Shown piece by piece: positions 32,740-40,704 of a stretch of 45,202 nt of DNA (position 1 is its first letter; each line of letters opens with the position of its first letter). A model generated the notes under the pieces. The model made no database searches. It was not told the origin of the DNA and saw only the letters and a program-made list of their open reading frames with translations. Location of the stretch: NCBI RefSeq assembly GCF_004682045.1, contig NZ_QUZT01000058.1:1-45202 (forward strand), written 5' to 3'. Made by a program: the position numbers and the translations under genes. This DNA comes from Pseudomonas nabeulensis. Lineage in GTDB: Bacteria; Pseudomonadota; Gammaproteobacteria; Pseudomonadales; Pseudomonadaceae.

Positions 32740-33342
32740 TCACTCCTTATCCCCATAATTCATAATCGACAACAACCGAATCGGCACCCGCACCAACTGC
32801 TCCGGCCCATGAGGCACCTCACCTTCAAACGTGAGGCTGTCCCCAGCCTCCATCCGATACAGTTGATTGCCATGCCGATAAATCAGCTCCCCCTCCAGTA
32901 AATGCAAAAACTCCGTGCCTGGGTGGGAGAACGTCGGAAATTCCTCGCTCGCATCATCCATGCTCACCATGTACGCCTCGAAACTCTTCTTCGGCCCGCG
33001 CGTATGGTTCAGCAGATGATAGGTATGCCCCTTCTCGGTCCCGCGCCGCACCACCTCCATGCCCTGGTCAGCCTTGACCAATAACGCACTGCCATCCTGC
33101 TGATCGTACTCACTGAACAGCTTTGAGAGCGGCAAGCCCAGCACATCACACAGACGGCTCAAGGTGTCGAGGCTGGTGGAGACCTGGGCGTTTTCGATCT
33201 TGCTCAGCATGCCTTGGCTGATGTCGGCGATTTTCGCCACGTCAGACAACTTCAACGCCTGGGCCTGGCGCTGGCGTTTGATCTGCAAGCCCAGGTATTG
33301 CTCGAGCTTGAGGCGTGGGGCGGTTTCGGTGGGCATCGTCAT
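32740..33342 (-). CDS. XRE-family regulator with cupin sensor domain
   Basis: A 200-residue regulator with an N-terminal XRE helix-turn-helix (about residues 12-70, KLSDVAKIADISQGMLSKIE) and a C-terminal cupin (HPGTEFLHLLEGELIYRHG, GDSLTFEGEVPHGPE). Such proteins often control amine, polyamine or glutamine-synthetase-like genes (PuuR type). ATG at 33342 is chosen with AGGA just upstream; GTG at 33354 and ATG at 33336 are alternatives. It diverges from glnT across 260 bp containing several inverted repeats, so it probably regulates glnT-glxBCD. Confidence 0.88.
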   Translation of the reverse strand: MTMPTETAPRLKLEQYLGLQIKRQRQAQALKLSDVAKIADISQGMLSKIENAQVSTSLDTLSRLCDVLGLPLSKLFSEYDQQDGSALLVKADQGMEVVRRGTEKGHTYHLLNHTRGPKKSFEAYMVSMDDASEEFPTFSHPGTEFLHLLEGELIYRHGNQLYRMEAGDSLTFEGEVPHGPEQLVRVPIRLLSIMNYGDKE

Positions 33343-33376
33343 CACGTCCTGCACGGTTTCCGTTCAGCAATATTAG

Positions 33377-33503
33377 TTTCGCACTGGGAAAGTGCAATCC
33401 ACGGCTCTTGGCGGCCAACCCTCGGGGCGCATATTCCCGAGGGGAAAAGAATATTCCCATATATATCGCACAATTGCGCTCACTGCGGCATTCGCTGGCG
33501 AAT
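33377..33503. promoter_or_regulatory. Inverted repeats between the XRE-cupin gene and glnT
   Basis: GCACTGGGAAAGTGC at 33381-33395 is an inverted repeat next to the regulator start, suited to autoregulation. ATTCGCTGGCGAAT at 33490-33503 has 6-bp arms flanking TG and sits directly before the sigma-54 promoter. ATATTCCC occurs twice near 33.43-33.46 kb. These are candidate sites for the cupin regulator or NtrC; the assignment is inference. Confidence 0.45.
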
Positions 33504-33504
33504 C

Positions 33505-33520
33505 TGGCAAGGCTATTGCA
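33505..33520 (+). promoter_or_regulatory. Sigma-54 promoter of glnT-glxBCD
   Basis: TGGCAAGGCTATTGCA matches the -24/-12 consensus TGGCAC-N5-TTGCA with correct GG to GC spacing. It lies 83 bp before the glnT start. Sigma-54 dependence suggests nitrogen control (NtrC). Confidence 0.75.
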
Positions 33521-33602
33521 TTCCTGTGATGAAACTAACTTTCTTTTTAGGAATAAAAAGACGGTGTGGCCCATCCAGCTTTTTTGCCAGGAGTGACGAG
33601 CA

Positions 33603-34937
33603 ATGTTGCCAGCAGAAACCCAGCGCATCATCGACAAGCACGGGATCAAATACGTGCTTGCTCAGTTTGTAGATATACACGGCGCCGCCAAGACCAAGTC
33701 GGTGCCCATCTGCGGGCTGAAGACGGTGGCGGAAGAGGGCGCGGGGTTTGCCGGGTTTGCCATCAGCGGCATGGGCATGGAGCCCCACGGGCCGGACTTT
33801 ATGGCGCGGGGCGACTTATCCACGCTGACCCCGGTGCCCTGGCAGCCGGGTTACGGGCGGGTGGTGTGCGTCGGGCATGTGGACGGCAAGCCTCACCCCT
33901 ACGACAGCCGCTACGTCCTGCAACAACAGGTGCAGCGCCTGCAAGACAAGGGCTGGACGCTGAATACGGGCCTGGAGCCGGAATTCAACCTGATGCGCCG
34001 CGACGAGCACGGCAAGCTGCAACTGGTGGACGCCAGCGATAACCTCGACAAGCCCTGCTACGACTACAAGGGCTTGTCCCGCTCGCGGGTGTTCCTGGAG
34101 CGCCTGACCGAAGCCCTGCAAGCGGTGGATTTCGAGGTCTATCAAATCGACCACGAAGACGCCAACGGCCAGTTCGAGATCAACTACACCTACAGCGACG
34201 CGCTGACCTCGGCCGACCGTTTCACCTTCTTCCGCATGGCCGCTGGCGAGATCGCCAATGACCTGGGCATGATCTGCTCGTTCATGCCCAAGCCGGACCC
34301 GAAGCGCGCTGGCAATGGCATGCACTTTCACCTATCCATCAGCAGTGCCGACAACAAAAACCTGTTCCATGACGCCAGCGACCCCAGCGGCATGGGCCTG
34401 TCCAAACTCGCCTATCACTTCGCCGCCGGTTTGCTGGCCCACGGCCCGGCGCTGTGTGCGTTTGCCGCGCCGACAGTCAACTCCTACAAGCGCCTGGTCG
34501 TTGGCAATTCGTTGTCCGGCGCAACCTGGGCGCCGGCGTTTATTGCCTTCGGTGCCAACAACCGTTCGGCCATGGTCCGCGTGCCCTACGGGCGCCTGGA
34601 ATTCCGCCTGCCGGATGCCGGCTGCAACCCCTACCTGGTCAGCGCCGCGATCATCGCCGCCGGGCTGGACGGCATCGACCGCCAGTTGGAAATCGACCAG
34701 GTCTGCAACGAAAACCTCTACAGCCTGAGCCTCGAACAGATCGCCGCGCGAGGCATCAAGACGCTGCCCCAATCCCTCAAGGAGGCCTGCGACGCGCTGG
34801 AGGCCGACCCGCTGTTTGCCGAAGTGCTGGGCCCGCAGATCGTGGGGGAGTTTATCCGCCTCAAGCGCATGGAATGGGTGGAATACAGCCGCCATGTGAG
34901 CGACTGGGAAATCCAGCGCTACACCGAATTTTTCTGA
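33603..34937 (+). CDS. glnT: Glutamine synthetase-like gamma-glutamylamide ligase (GlnT/GmaS type)
   Basis: A 444-residue member of the glutamine synthetase family, often named type III glutamate-ammonia ligase in Pseudomonas. It has the catalytic features GNGMHFHLSI, NSYKRLVVGNS and NNRSAMVRVPYGRLEFRLPD. At the site of E. coli Glu327 (GYEAP), which holds ammonium, this protein reads ATWAP with Trp309. That change, and the following genes resembling N-methylglutamate synthase subunits, suggest it joins glutamate to an amine (as gamma-glutamylmethylamide synthetase does) rather than to ammonia. This is inference. GGAG precedes the start, and a sigma-54 promoter lies 83 bp upstream. Confidence 0.88.
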   Translation: MLPAETQRIIDKHGIKYVLAQFVDIHGAAKTKSVPICGLKTVAEEGAGFAGFAISGMGMEPHGPDFMARGDLSTLTPVPWQPGYGRVVCVGHVDGKPHPYDSRYVLQQQVQRLQDKGWTLNTGLEPEFNLMRRDEHGKLQLVDASDNLDKPCYDYKGLSRSRVFLERLTEALQAVDFEVYQIDHEDANGQFEINYTYSDALTSADRFTFFRMAAGEIANDLGMICSFMPKPDPKRAGNGMHFHLSISSADNKNLFHDASDPSGMGLSKLAYHFAAGLLAHGPALCAFAAPTVNSYKRLVVGNSLSGATWAPAFIAFGANNRSAMVRVPYGRLEFRLPDAGCNPYLVSAAIIAAGLDGIDRQLEIDQVCNENLYSLSLEQIAARGIKTLPQSLKEACDALEADPLFAEVLGPQIVGEFIRLKRMEWVEYSRHVSDWEIQRYTEFF

Positions 34938-34959
34938 CACCGTGTGACGGAGACTTGTT

Positions 34960-35862
34960 ATGTGTGGAATCGTAGGCCTGTACCTGAAAAACCCCAAGCT
35001 GGAACCCCAGCTCGGCCAGCTGTTTGAACCGATGCTGCAAGCCATGACCGACCGTGGTCCGGACAGCGCCGGGTTTGCCATCTACGGCGATGAAGTCGCC
35101 GACGGCTGGGTCAAGCTGACCCTGCAAGCCACCACTGACACCTTTGACTGGCAGGCCCTGATGGGCGAGCTGGAAGGGCGCCTGGGCTGTTCGCTGGACT
35201 GGTTCCAGAACGCCAGCGCCGCCGTGTTGAAGGTGCACACCGACGAGGCGGCTGCGCGCCAGGCCTTGGCGGAACTGGCGCCGGGCGTGCGCATCATGAG
35301 CGCCGGGCAAAGCATCGAGATCCTCAAGGGCATGGGCCTGCCTGAGGAAATCTCCCAGCGCTTCGGCCTGGCAAAGATGCAAGGCAGCCACATTATCGGC
35401 CACACCCGCATGGCCACCGAAAGCGCGGTGACCATGGAAGGCAGCCACCCGTTTTCCACCGGCGCCGACCTGTGCCTGGTGCACAACGGCTCGCTGTCCA
35501 ACCACTTCCGTTTGCGCCAGGTACTCAAGCGCGAGGGCATTCAGTTTGAAACCGACAACGACACCGAAGTCGCCGCCGGTTACCTGACCTGGCGCCTGCA
35601 ACAGGGCGATTCCCTCAAGGACGCGCTGGACCATGCCCTGGAAGACCTCGACGGTTTCTTCACCTTCGCCATCGGCACGCGCAACGGTTTTGCGGTGATC
35701 CGCGACCCTATCGCGTGCAAACCGGCGATCCTCGCCGAGACCGACGACTACGTGGCCATGGCCTCCGAATACCAGGCGCTGTCGAGCCTGCCGGGCATCG
35801 AAAATGCCCGTATCTGGGAGCCGGCACCGGCCAAGTTATACCTCTGGGAACGCCAGGCTTAA
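34960..35862 (+). CDS. glxB: GlxB, class II glutamine amidotransferase-like protein
   Basis: A 300-residue protein with an Ntn-hydrolase fold. Mature N-terminal Cys2 in MCGIVGLYL is the glutaminase nucleophile, and RGPDSAGFAIYG, GHTRMATES and VHNGSLSNH are the supporting motifs. It corresponds to the glutaminase domain of glutamate synthase and to subunit A of N-methylglutamate synthase. It should release ammonia or an amine from glutamine or a gamma-glutamylamide and pass it to GlxD. It follows glnT by 22 bp in the same operon. Confidence 0.9.
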   Translation: MCGIVGLYLKNPKLEPQLGQLFEPMLQAMTDRGPDSAGFAIYGDEVADGWVKLTLQATTDTFDWQALMGELEGRLGCSLDWFQNASAAVLKVHTDEAAARQALAELAPGVRIMSAGQSIEILKGMGLPEEISQRFGLAKMQGSHIIGHTRMATESAVTMEGSHPFSTGADLCLVHNGSLSNHFRLRQVLKREGIQFETDNDTEVAAGYLTWRLQQGDSLKDALDHALEDLDGFFTFAIGTRNGFAVIRDPIACKPAILAETDDYVAMASEYQALSSLPGIENARIWEPAPAKLYLWERQA

Positions 35863-35871
35863 GGAGCGCAC

Positions 35872-36546
35872 ATGAAAACCATCGATCTTTCCACCGCCAG
35901 CGTGCGTGACCTCAACCAAGCGCTGCACGGCCAGTCCATTGACAGCGAGTGGCGCGTCACCCATGCCAACGGCAAGCACAACCTGGCCGTTGGCGTAAAC
36001 CAACCGGTGTCCATCGATATCGAGGGGCACGCCGGCTACTACTGCGCGGGCATGAACCAACAGGCGTCGATCACCGTACACGGCAACGTCGGCGTGGGCT
36101 GCGCCGAGAACATGATGTCCGGCTCGGTGCGCGTCAAAGGCAGCGCGTCCCAGGCGGCCGGGGCCACGGCCCATGGCGGCTTGCTGGTGATTGAGGGCGA
36201 CGCGGGCGCGCGCTGCGGCATCTCCATGAAGGGCATCGACATTGTGGTGGGCGGCAGCATCGGTCATATGAGCTGCTTCATGGGCCAGGCCGGGCGTTTG
36301 GTGGTGTGCGGCGATGCCGGCGATGCGCTGGGGGATTCTCTGTATGAAACCCACATCTACGTCAAAGGCACGGTGGAGTCCCTGGGTTCGGACTGCATCG
36401 AAAAAGAGATGCGCAGCGAGCACCTGCAAGAACTGCAAGCCCTGCTGGACCTGGCCGGTTTCGCCCATCAGGCGGCGGACTTCAAACGCTACGGTTCGGC
36501 CCGCCAGCTGTACAACTTCAAAGTCGATAACGCGTCCGCGTACTGA
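35872..36546 (+). CDS. glxC: GlxC, glutamate synthase alpha-subunit C-terminal-like protein
   Basis: A 224-residue protein resembling the C-terminal beta-helix domain of glutamate synthase (GXGXG repeats). Repeated Gly motifs run through the middle, such as GAGGATGHG-like turns in AGATAHGGLLVIEGDAGARC and GGSIGHMSCFMGQAGRL. Its role in the complex is structural, linking the amidotransferase and FMN subunits. It corresponds to N-methylglutamate synthase subunit B. It lies 9 bp after glxB. Confidence 0.9.
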   Translation: MKTIDLSTASVRDLNQALHGQSIDSEWRVTHANGKHNLAVGVNQPVSIDIEGHAGYYCAGMNQQASITVHGNVGVGCAENMMSGSVRVKGSASQAAGATAHGGLLVIEGDAGARCGISMKGIDIVVGGSIGHMSCFMGQAGRLVVCGDAGDALGDSLYETHIYVKGTVESLGSDCIEKEMRSEHLQELQALLDLAGFAHQAADFKRYGSARQLYNFKVDNASAY

Positions 36547-36561
36547 TCCAGGAGCTTCAAC

Positions 36562-37884
36562 ATGAGCGAACAACACACTCCGGTATTGCGCGAGTCGGCC
36601 ACCTTCGACCGCCTGACCATCCAGGAAATCCAGCGTGCCGCCGAAACCGGCATCTACGACATTCGCGGCGGTGGCACCAAGCGCAAGCTGCCGCATTTCG
36701 ATGACTTGCTGCTGCTTGGCGCCAGCGTGTCGCGCTATCCGTTGGAAGGCTATCGGGAGAAGTGCGGCACCGATGTGATCCTCGGCAACCGCTTTGCCAA
36801 GAAACCGATCCACTTGAAGATCCCGGTGACCATCGCCGGCATGAGCTTCGGCGCGCTGTCGGCCAATGCCAAGGAAGCCCTGGGCCGTGGCGCGACCATC
36901 GCCGGCACCAGCACCACCACCGGCGACGGCGGCATGACCCCGGAAGAGCGCGGCCAGTCGCAACACCTGGTGTACCAATACCTGCCGTCCCGCTACGGCA
37001 TGAACCCCGATGACCTGCGCAAGGCCGACGCCATCGAGATCGTCCTCGGCCAAGGCGCCAAGCCCGGCGGTGGTGGCATGTTGCTGGGCATGAAAGTCAC
37101 CGAACGCGTGGCTGGCATGCGCACCTTGCCCATCGGCGTGGACCAGCGCAGTGCCTGCCGCCACCCGGACTGGACCGGCCCGGATGACCTGGCGATCAAG
37201 ATTGCCGAACTGCGCGAGATCACCGATTGGGAAAAACCGATCTACGTGAAAATCGGTGCCAGCCGCCCGTATTACGACGTGAAGCTGGCGGTGAAGGCGG
37301 GGGCCGATGTGATCGTGCTCGACGGTATGCAAGGCGGTACGGCGGCGACCCAGGAAGTGTTTATCGAACATGTCGGCATCCCGATTCTGTCGGCAATTCC
37401 GCAGGCGGTGCAGGCGTTGCTGGAGATGGGCATGCACCGCAAGGTGCAGTTGATTGTGTCCGGTGGCATCCGCAACGGCGCGGATGTGGCCAAGGCCATG
37501 GCGATGGGCGCGGATGCGGTGGCCATCGGCACGGCGGCGTTGATTGCGCTGGGCGACAACCATCCGCGTCTGGACGAAGAATTGAAAAAAATTGGCTCCG
37601 CCGCCGGCTTCTACGACGACTGGCAAAACGGCCGCGACCCGGCCGGCATCACCACTCAAGACCCAGAGCTGTCCAAGCGCCTCGACCCGGTGGAAGGCGG
37701 ACGCCGCCTGGCCAACTACCTGCGGGTGATGGTGCTGGAAGCGCAGACCATGGCGCGGGCGTGCGGCAAGTCGCACCTGCATAACCTGGATCCTGAGGAC
37801 CTGGTGGCGTTGACGGTGGAGTCAGCGGCGATGGCGCGCGTGCCGTTGGCGGGTACTGGCTGGATCCCCGGCTCAGGCTACTGA
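36562..37884 (+). CDS. glxD: GlxD, FMN-binding glutamate synthase-like protein
   Basis: A 440-residue FMN-binding TIM barrel (PF01645). It has KIPVTIAGMSFGALSANAKE, the glycine-rich GQGAKPGGGGMLLG, the catalytic and FMN-site KIGASRPYYDVKLAVKAGAD and DGMQGGTAATQ, and the C-terminal SGGIRNGADVAKAMAMGADA phosphate-binding region. A cysteine pattern for an Fe-S cluster is weaker than in full glutamate synthase. It would form glutamate or N-methylglutamate with GlxB and GlxC. It is the last glx gene, 16 bp after glxC; a class II palindrome separates it from amt. Confidence 0.9.
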   Translation: MSEQHTPVLRESATFDRLTIQEIQRAAETGIYDIRGGGTKRKLPHFDDLLLLGASVSRYPLEGYREKCGTDVILGNRFAKKPIHLKIPVTIAGMSFGALSANAKEALGRGATIAGTSTTTGDGGMTPEERGQSQHLVYQYLPSRYGMNPDDLRKADAIEIVLGQGAKPGGGGMLLGMKVTERVAGMRTLPIGVDQRSACRHPDWTGPDDLAIKIAELREITDWEKPIYVKIGASRPYYDVKLAVKAGADVIVLDGMQGGTAATQEVFIEHVGIPILSAIPQAVQALLEMGMHRKVQLIVSGGIRNGADVAKAMAMGADAVAIGTAALIALGDNHPRLDEELKKIGSAAGFYDDWQNGRDPAGITTQDPELSKRLDPVEGGRRLANYLRVMVLEAQTMARACGKSHLHNLDPEDLVALTVESAAMARVPLAGTGWIPGSGY

Positions 37885-37887
37885 CCT

Positions 37888-38022
37888 TGTAGTGAGCGGG
37901 CTTGCCCCGCGCCGGGTGGCGAAGCCGCCCCAAATCCACTCACCCGGATTTTCCTGAAATACCGCGGTGCCTGGGTTTAGGGCGGCTTCGCCACCCAGCG
38001 CGGGGCAAGCCCGCTCACTACA
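37888..38022. repeat. Class II palindromic repeat between glxD and amt
   Basis: About 135 bp with inverted ends TGTAGTGAGCGGGCTTGCCC and complement, and inner inverted segments (GGGTGGCGAAGCCGCCC type). It is the same family as the element at 6.5 kb. It starts 3 bp after the glxD stop, in a tandem gene gap, so the downstream amt gene may be expressed less or separately. Confidence 0.85.
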
Positions 38023-38087
38023 AAACCATTCACCACAACAGCCCCGTATCCCCCAACCAAACACTTCCCATTGCAGGAGCTTTGAAC

Positions 38088-39398
38088 ATGATCAATCGTC
38101 TTCTTGCTGTCGGGGTGGCCGGAGCATTCATGCCCCTGGCCCACGCCGCCGAAACCCCCACCCTCAACACCGGCAGCACCGCCTGGATGGTCACCGCCAC
38201 CGTGCTGGTGCTGTTCATGTGCCTGCCGGGCCTGGCGCTGTTCTATGGCGGGCTGGTCCGCGCGAAAAACATGCTGTCGTTGTTCACCCAGTGCTTTGGC
38301 ATCGCCGGTCTGGTGGGCGTGCTGTGGGTGATCTACGGCTACAGCATGGTGGTCGACAGCACGGGCATGGTGGAGGGGCAGGTGACCTTCAACAGTTTTG
38401 TCGGCGGCTTGAGCCGTGCGTTCCTCGCGGGCATGACCCCGGACAGCCTGGTGGGAGATATTCCCGAGGGCGTGTTCGTGACCTTCCAGATGACTTTCGC
38501 CATCATCACCCCGGCGCTTATCGCCGGGGCCTTTGCCGAGCGCATGAAGTTTTCGGCAGCGCTGCTGTTCATGGCGGTCTGGTTCACCCTGGTCTACGCG
38601 CCAGTGGCGCATATGGTCTGGGGCGGTTCGGGCGCGCTGATGCACAACTGGGGCGTGCTGGACTTTGCCGGCGGCACTGCCGTGCATATCAACGCCGGTG
38701 TGGCGGCGCTGGCGGCGTGCCTGATCCTGGGCAAGCGCAAGGGCTACCAGAACACGCCGATGCCCGCGCATAACCTGAGCCTGACCATGGTCGGCGCGGC
38801 GATGCTGTGGGTCGGGTGGTTCGGTTTCAATATCGGCTCCGGCGGTGGTTTGAATGGCACTTCGGGGATCGTGATGCTCAACACCCAGTTGGGTGCCTGT
38901 GCGGGGATTCTCGGCTGGATGTTCACCGAGTGGTTCAAGGTCGGCAAACCGAGCGCCCTGGGTTTGGCCAGCGGCGCGTTGGCCGGTCTGGTAGGGATTA
39001 CCCCGGCGTGCGCCTATGTCGGCGTGGGTGGTGCGCTGGCTATCGGCCTGTTGTGCGGGGTGTTCTGCTACCTGAGCGTGACCGTATTGAAACGTCGCCT
39101 GGGCTACGACGACAGCCTCGACGTGTTTGGCCTGCATGGCATTGGCGGCATGATTGGCGCAGTGCTGACCGGCGTGTTCTGCGTGCCGTCCATGGGTGGG
39201 TTGGTGGAGGGCGTGACCATGGGTGCCCAGGTGGTTGCGCAGATCAAGGGGGTGCTGTTGACCACGGTGTATTGCTTTGTGGTCAGTTGGATCATCCTCA
39301 AGGTCGTTAACGCCGTGGTCGGCTTGCGTGCGCACGAGTCTGTGGAAGAAATGGGATTGGATTTGGCCGAGCATAACGAGCGGGCCTACAACCACTGA
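38088..39398 (+). CDS. amt: Ammonium transporter (Amt family)
   Basis: A 436-residue inner-membrane channel of the Amt/MEP/Rh family, with a signal-peptide-like first segment (MINRLLAVGVAGAFMPLAHA) and eleven further helices. The Amt signatures FYGGLVRAKNMLS, DFAGGTAVHINAGVAALAA (first pore His) and DVFGLHGIGGMIGAVLTGVF (second pore His) are intact. The start has AGGAG 8 bases upstream. Amt proteins also move methylammonium. Its place after glnT-glxBCD suggests it imports ammonium or methylamine for that set. A glnK gene, a common partner of amt, is not adjacent. Confidence 0.95.
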   Translation: MINRLLAVGVAGAFMPLAHAAETPTLNTGSTAWMVTATVLVLFMCLPGLALFYGGLVRAKNMLSLFTQCFGIAGLVGVLWVIYGYSMVVDSTGMVEGQVTFNSFVGGLSRAFLAGMTPDSLVGDIPEGVFVTFQMTFAIITPALIAGAFAERMKFSAALLFMAVWFTLVYAPVAHMVWGGSGALMHNWGVLDFAGGTAVHINAGVAALAACLILGKRKGYQNTPMPAHNLSLTMVGAAMLWVGWFGFNIGSGGGLNGTSGIVMLNTQLGACAGILGWMFTEWFKVGKPSALGLASGALAGLVGITPACAYVGVGGALAIGLLCGVFCYLSVTVLKRRLGYDDSLDVFGLHGIGGMIGAVLTGVFCVPSMGGLVEGVTMGAQVVAQIKGVLLTTVYCFVVSWIILKVVNAVVGLRAHESVEEMGLDLAEHNERAYNH

Positions 39399-39418
39399 TC
39401 CTGCAAAGCGCTGTTCAA

Positions 39419-39512
39419 AATGTGGGAGGGGGCTTGCCCCCGATAGCGGTGGATCAGTCAGCTAATTTATAGCTGACCCACTGCAATCGGGGGCAAGCCC
39501 CCTCCCACATTT
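39419..39512. repeat. REPIN-like palindrome, class I
   Basis: About 94 bp with complete inverted arms (AATGTGGGAGGGGGCTTGCC and complement). It lies between the convergent 3' ends of amt and the ABC ATPase. Confidence 0.9.
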
Positions 39513-39532
39513 GCTCTCTGCATGGCTTCAGA

Positions 39533-40687
39533 TCAGTGGGCGCCTGCGGCCTTGTTCAGATCACTTTCCGCCCACTCGGTGTAGACACACGCATCCGCCG
39601 TCGCCCAGCGCACGCGCACCGGGTCACCGGCCTTGAGCGGCATCCCCGCAGCAGACAGCGCCTTGACCGTCATCGACGTCCCGCCGAGGGTTTTCACCGT
39701 GCAGGTCTGGCTCTCGCCCAGGAACAGCACCTCGCCGACGATCGCCGACACCTCATTCCAACCCGCCGCCAACGGCTGCTCGGTGGCTTGTTCGACGCTC
39801 AGCGCCAAGGCTTTTTCCGGCCGTACCATCAGCAACACATCCTGCTCGGTGCGCAGCCCCGTCGTAAGCCGAATCGACAGCGACTGGCCTTCGAATGAAG
39901 CGGCAGCATTGCCTTGCGCCTTGAGCTTGAGGAAATTGGAGTTACCGAGAAACGACGCCACAAACGCATTCGGCGGGTTCTGGTACAGGTCAAACCCGCT
40001 GCCCAGTCCCACAATCTTGCCGTGGCTGAAAATCGCGATGCGCTGGGACAAACGCATGGCTTCTTCCTGGTCGTGGGTCACATAGACAATGGTGATGCCC
40101 AGGCGGCGATGCAGTTGGCGCAGTTCGTCTTGCAGGTCTTCACGCAGTTTCTTGTCGAGGGCGCCGAGGGGTTCGTCCATCAGCAAAATGCGTGGTTCGT
40201 ACACCAGCGCCCGGGCGATGGCCACCCGTTGCTGCTGGCCGCCGGAGAGTTGGGAAGGGCGGCGATGGGCAAACGGTTCCAACTGCACCAGCTTGAGCAT
40301 GGCGTCGACGCGTTTGTCCCGTTCGGCGCTGGGCAGTTTTCGAATGGCGAGAGGAAAGGCGATGTTGTCGCGCACCGACAAATGCGGGAACAGCGAATAA
40401 CGCTGGAACACCATGCCGATATCGCGCTTGTGCGGCGGCACGTTGACCAGGGACTGGCCGCTCACCAGGATCTCGCCGCTGCTGGGCGTTTCGAACCCGG
40501 CAAGCATCGACAGCGTGGTGCTCTTGCCCGAGCCGCTGGAGCCGAGGAAGGTGAGGAATTCGCCGTCCTGGATATCCAGCGAGATATTGTCCACGGCGGC
40601 AAAATCGCCGTAATGCTTGTTCAGGTTGCGCAGGCTCACCAAAGGTTGGCCGGCGCTCTGTGGGACATCGTTGATCACTGCACTCAT
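39533..40687 (-). CDS. ABC transporter ATP-binding protein (spermidine/putrescine type)
   Basis: A 384-residue PotA-like ATPase. Walker A is GSSGSGKST near residue 51, the signature LSGGQQQRVAIARAL near 150, Walker B ILLMDEPLGALD, and the H-loop VTHDQEEAM. The C-terminal 110 residues form the TOBE regulatory domain. It powers a polyamine/opine/iron-type (POPT) importer with the two permeases and binding protein upstream on the same strand. It is the last gene of the four-gene unit, 17 bp from the second permease. Confidence 0.93.
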   Translation of the reverse strand: MSAVINDVPQSAGQPLVSLRNLNKHYGDFAAVDNISLDIQDGEFLTFLGSSGSGKSTTLSMLAGFETPSSGEILVSGQSLVNVPPHKRDIGMVFQRYSLFPHLSVRDNIAFPLAIRKLPSAERDKRVDAMLKLVQLEPFAHRRPSQLSGGQQQRVAIARALVYEPRILLMDEPLGALDKKLREDLQDELRQLHRRLGITIVYVTHDQEEAMRLSQRIAIFSHGKIVGLGSGFDLYQNPPNAFVASFLGNSNFLKLKAQGNAAASFEGQSLSIRLTTGLRTEQDVLLMVRPEKALALSVEQATEQPLAAGWNEVSAIVGEVLFLGESQTCTVKTLGGTSMTVKALSAAGMPLKAGDPVRVRWATADACVYTEWAESDLNKAAGAH

Positions 40688-40704
40688 GTCTTGATCCTCG
40701 GCGC

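Noticed and set aside
35836..37782. A 648-codon minus-strand frame across glxC and glxD
   Set aside because: It spans two genes and their gap on the other strand and has the same Ala/His/Arg-rich antisense composition. No family motif is visible.
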